Origin: Kuenenia sp039794105
Lineage (GTDB): Bacteria; Planctomycetota; Brocadiia; Brocadiales; Brocadiaceae
Length of the DNA stretch: 64,000 bases
Assembly: GCF_039794105.1 (NCBI RefSeq)
Contig: NZ_JBDIWA010000004.1
Location: 1 to 64,000 of the forward strand
Direction of reading: 5' to 3'
Shown here: piece after piece, positions 62,723 through 64,000 of the stretch
How positions within the stretch are numbered: the first letter of the stretch is position 1
Layout: every line of letters starts with the position of its first letter
Notes under the pieces: model-generated
The model's input: the letters and a program-made list of their open reading frames with translations, nothing else
Databases searched by the model: none
What the model was told of the DNA's origin: nothing
Position numbers and translations under genes: made by a program

Positions 62723-63193
62723 ATGCAATGCTTGTTTTGTAAAGCGGATAATGACAAGGTGATTAATTCCCGCACAACAGCGGATGGTCTAAGCATTAAG
62801 CGCAGACGGGAGTGTTTGGGCTGTGGTCGTCGGTATACCACATACGAGCGAGTTGAAGAAAATCCATTGCGTGTTGTTAAAAAAGATGGAAGGCGCGAGA
62901 TGTATGATCGGAAAAAAGTATTTAATGGTTTGCTGAAAGCGTGTGAGAAGCGGCCTGTCTCCACCGATATAATAGAAAATATCGTTGATGAAATAGAGCG
63001 TGAAATATATAGCAAATTCGACCGTGAAGTAAATGCAAACTTTATTGGCTCCTTAGTAATGCAAAAATTAAGGATTCTTGATATGGTTGCTTATGTTCGT
63101 TTTGCTTCTGTATACAGGGAATTTAAAGATATTTCGGAATTTATAGATGAGCTAAAACCGCTTATGCAGGGAACCAAGAAGAAGATGCGATGA
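62723..63193 (+). CDS. nrdR: transcriptional repressor NrdR
   Basis: An ATP/dATP-sensing repressor of ribonucleotide reductase genes, 156 residues. The zinc ribbon uses Cys3, Cys6, Cys31 and Cys34 (MQCLFCK ... CLGCGRRYTTYE). The ATP-cone follows from about residue 47 (LRVVKKDGRREMYDRKKVFNGLLKACEKRP). A reductase gene follows after 60 bases, a conventional pairing. The leader contains a family B repeat that ends just before the start codon. Confidence 0.96.
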   Translation: MQCLFCKADNDKVINSRTTADGLSIKRRRECLGCGRRYTTYERVEENPLRVVKKDGRREMYDRKKVFNGLLKACEKRPVSTDIIENIVDEIEREIYSKFDREVNANFIGSLVMQKLRILDMVAYVRFASVYREFKDISEFIDELKPLMQGTKKKMR

Positions 63194-63253
63194 AAGAACA
63201 AATACAAGTTTGTAAGAATATACTATTAATCCTGGCAGGAGGTACGGAAATAT

Positions 63254-64000
63254 ATGGGTAATATGATAGAGTATGTCGTAAAGCGGGACGGAAGAACAGC
63301 CCCTTTTGTTGAAAAAAAGATTGCTGATGCGATTTTCAAGGCGGCGCAGGCTGTTGGGGGTAATGACCGTGCTTTGGCAGAAGAACTGGCTGTTGTGGTT
63401 TCCATGTTTTTGGCGAAGAAGCACAATGGAAATCCCCCGGGCATAGAAGATATCCAGGACGTGGTGGAAAAGGTACTTATTGAGACGGGGCATGCGAAAA
63501 CAGCGAAGGCTTACATTATATATAGAGACAAAAGGGCAAGAATTCGTGATTCGCTGAGAGTAAGAAAGCAATCCCAGAAAAGAGTGGATACTACAGATGT
63601 TTCTCTCATGGTCGACACGGAAACAAAGGACGAAACTTTTCCATGGGATAAAAGAAAAGTCGCCGTAGCGCTGGAAAAGGAGGCGGATATCTCCGGAGAG
63701 GTTGCTGAAGAAATTGCAAGCGTAGTGGAGCAAAGGGTGTTTTCTTCAGGGTTGAACCGTATTTCAACGTCTTTAATCCGGGAGCTGGTGGATAATGAAT
63801 TGTTTGAGCGTGGATACAGTAAAAAACTGGAAAAACAGGCCGTGCTTGGTATGCCCAAATATGATCTCGATGAGTTAATACTGTCAAAAAATAAGGAAAA
63901 CAGCAACATTGCCACGAATAATCCGGAAGCAATAAATCTTGCAATTGCAGAAAACACTTTAAAACAATATGCGCTTCAGGAGGTTTTTTCCAAAGATGTC
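63254..64000 (+). CDS. ribonucleotide reductase large subunit, N-terminal part with two ATP-cones (cut by window end)
   Basis: The frame runs open for 249 codons to the window edge. AGGAGG at 63237-63242 precedes the ATG. The first ATP-cone is about 5-95 (YVVKRDGRTAPFVEKKIADAI to HAKTAKAYIIYRDKR). A second cone-like region follows, about 110-195 (FPWDKRKVAVALEKEADIS to FERGYSKK). Next is the start of the catalytic barrel (NPEAINLAIAENTLKQYALQ). The class (II or III) cannot be decided without the C-terminal part; the last block looks closest to anaerobic or B12-type enzymes. Position after nrdR supports regulation by NrdR. Confidence 0.85.
   Translation, partial: MGNMIEYVVKRDGRTAPFVEKKIADAIFKAAQAVGGNDRALAEELAVVVSMFLAKKHNGNPPGIEDIQDVVEKVLIETGHAKTAKAYIIYRDKRARIRDSLRVRKQSQKRVDTTDVSLMVDTETKDETFPWDKRKVAVALEKEADISGEVAEEIASVVEQRVFSSGLNRISTSLIRELVDNELFERGYSKKLEKQAVLGMPKYDLDELILSKNKENSNIATNNPEAINLAIAENTLKQYALQEVFSKDV

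Noticed and set aside
1..64000. tRNA or rRNA genes
   Set aside because: No stretch with T-loop and acceptor-stem features was found in the gaps on either strand by eye; a tRNAscan run could still find one.

Overview
The window is a chromosomal segment of an AT-rich bacterium (roughly 40% GC by eye) with ordinary bacterial housekeeping genes and an unusual density of short palindromic intergenic repeats. The gene set fits a planctomycete of the anammox type (Brocadiales, Kuenenia/Brocadia-like): System II cytochrome c maturation (ResB/CcsA), a separate-subunit glycyl-tRNA synthetase, a long duplicated NDK-like protein, and GyrA with unusual quinolone-region residues. The taxon is an inference from protein character and genome style; no 16S or hydrazine gene is present. 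No tRNA, rRNA, CRISPR array or prophage was seen.

Layout. 1-3.7 kb: a broken REP-associated transposase (RAYT) and htpG. 4.0-8.9 kb: a small exported protein, a clear cyclic-di-GMP-I riboswitch with a strong downstream terminator, then a 1213-residue secreted subtilase with IPT, Kelch and FN3 domains. 9.3-14.7 kb: glyQ with a sigma70-type promoter but no adjacent glyS, a second truncated RAYT copy, a small inverted-repeat element, and dnaE. 15-20.5 kb: a coiled-coil membrane protein, an RmlD-like reductase, a GC-richer SLC13 transporter with a DUF202 protein, and a UbiA-type prenyltransferase. 21-26.9 kb: a lone receiver-domain protein, groES-groEL, purB, thiE, hisI. 27-34.4 kb: an OmpA-like lipoprotein and a ccsB-ccsA-acyP-DUF167-ileS cluster. 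34.5-42.3 kb: two unknown membrane proteins, an ABC-F protein, an ArsB/NhaD-type permease and a CcoI-like copper ATPase. 42.2-49.8 kb: a leftward folC plus MnmE-like GTPase pair, then a rightward NDK-like / metallo-hydrolase / gyrA operon. 50-56.2 kb: a glycosyltransferase and radical SAM pair, DUF3820, pepF, a DUF6946-like protein, a GIY-YIG protein and a UPF0178 protein. 56.7-62.3 kb: a site-2 protease, scpA, a Trm112 zinc protein, yidC, canonical mnmE and dCMP deaminase. 62.7-64 kb: nrdR followed by a two-ATP-cone ribonucleotide reductase cut by the window end.

The most interesting points are the riboswitch in front of the giant secreted protease; two MnmE-family genes that have decayed in complementary ways, one paired with folC and one in the classic yidC-mnmE position; the internally duplicated NDK-like protein; GyrA with Gln83 and Pro87; an M50 protease lacking any normal start codon; and at least five families of palindromic or inverted-repeat miniature elements, some nested in each other, sitting in gene leaders.
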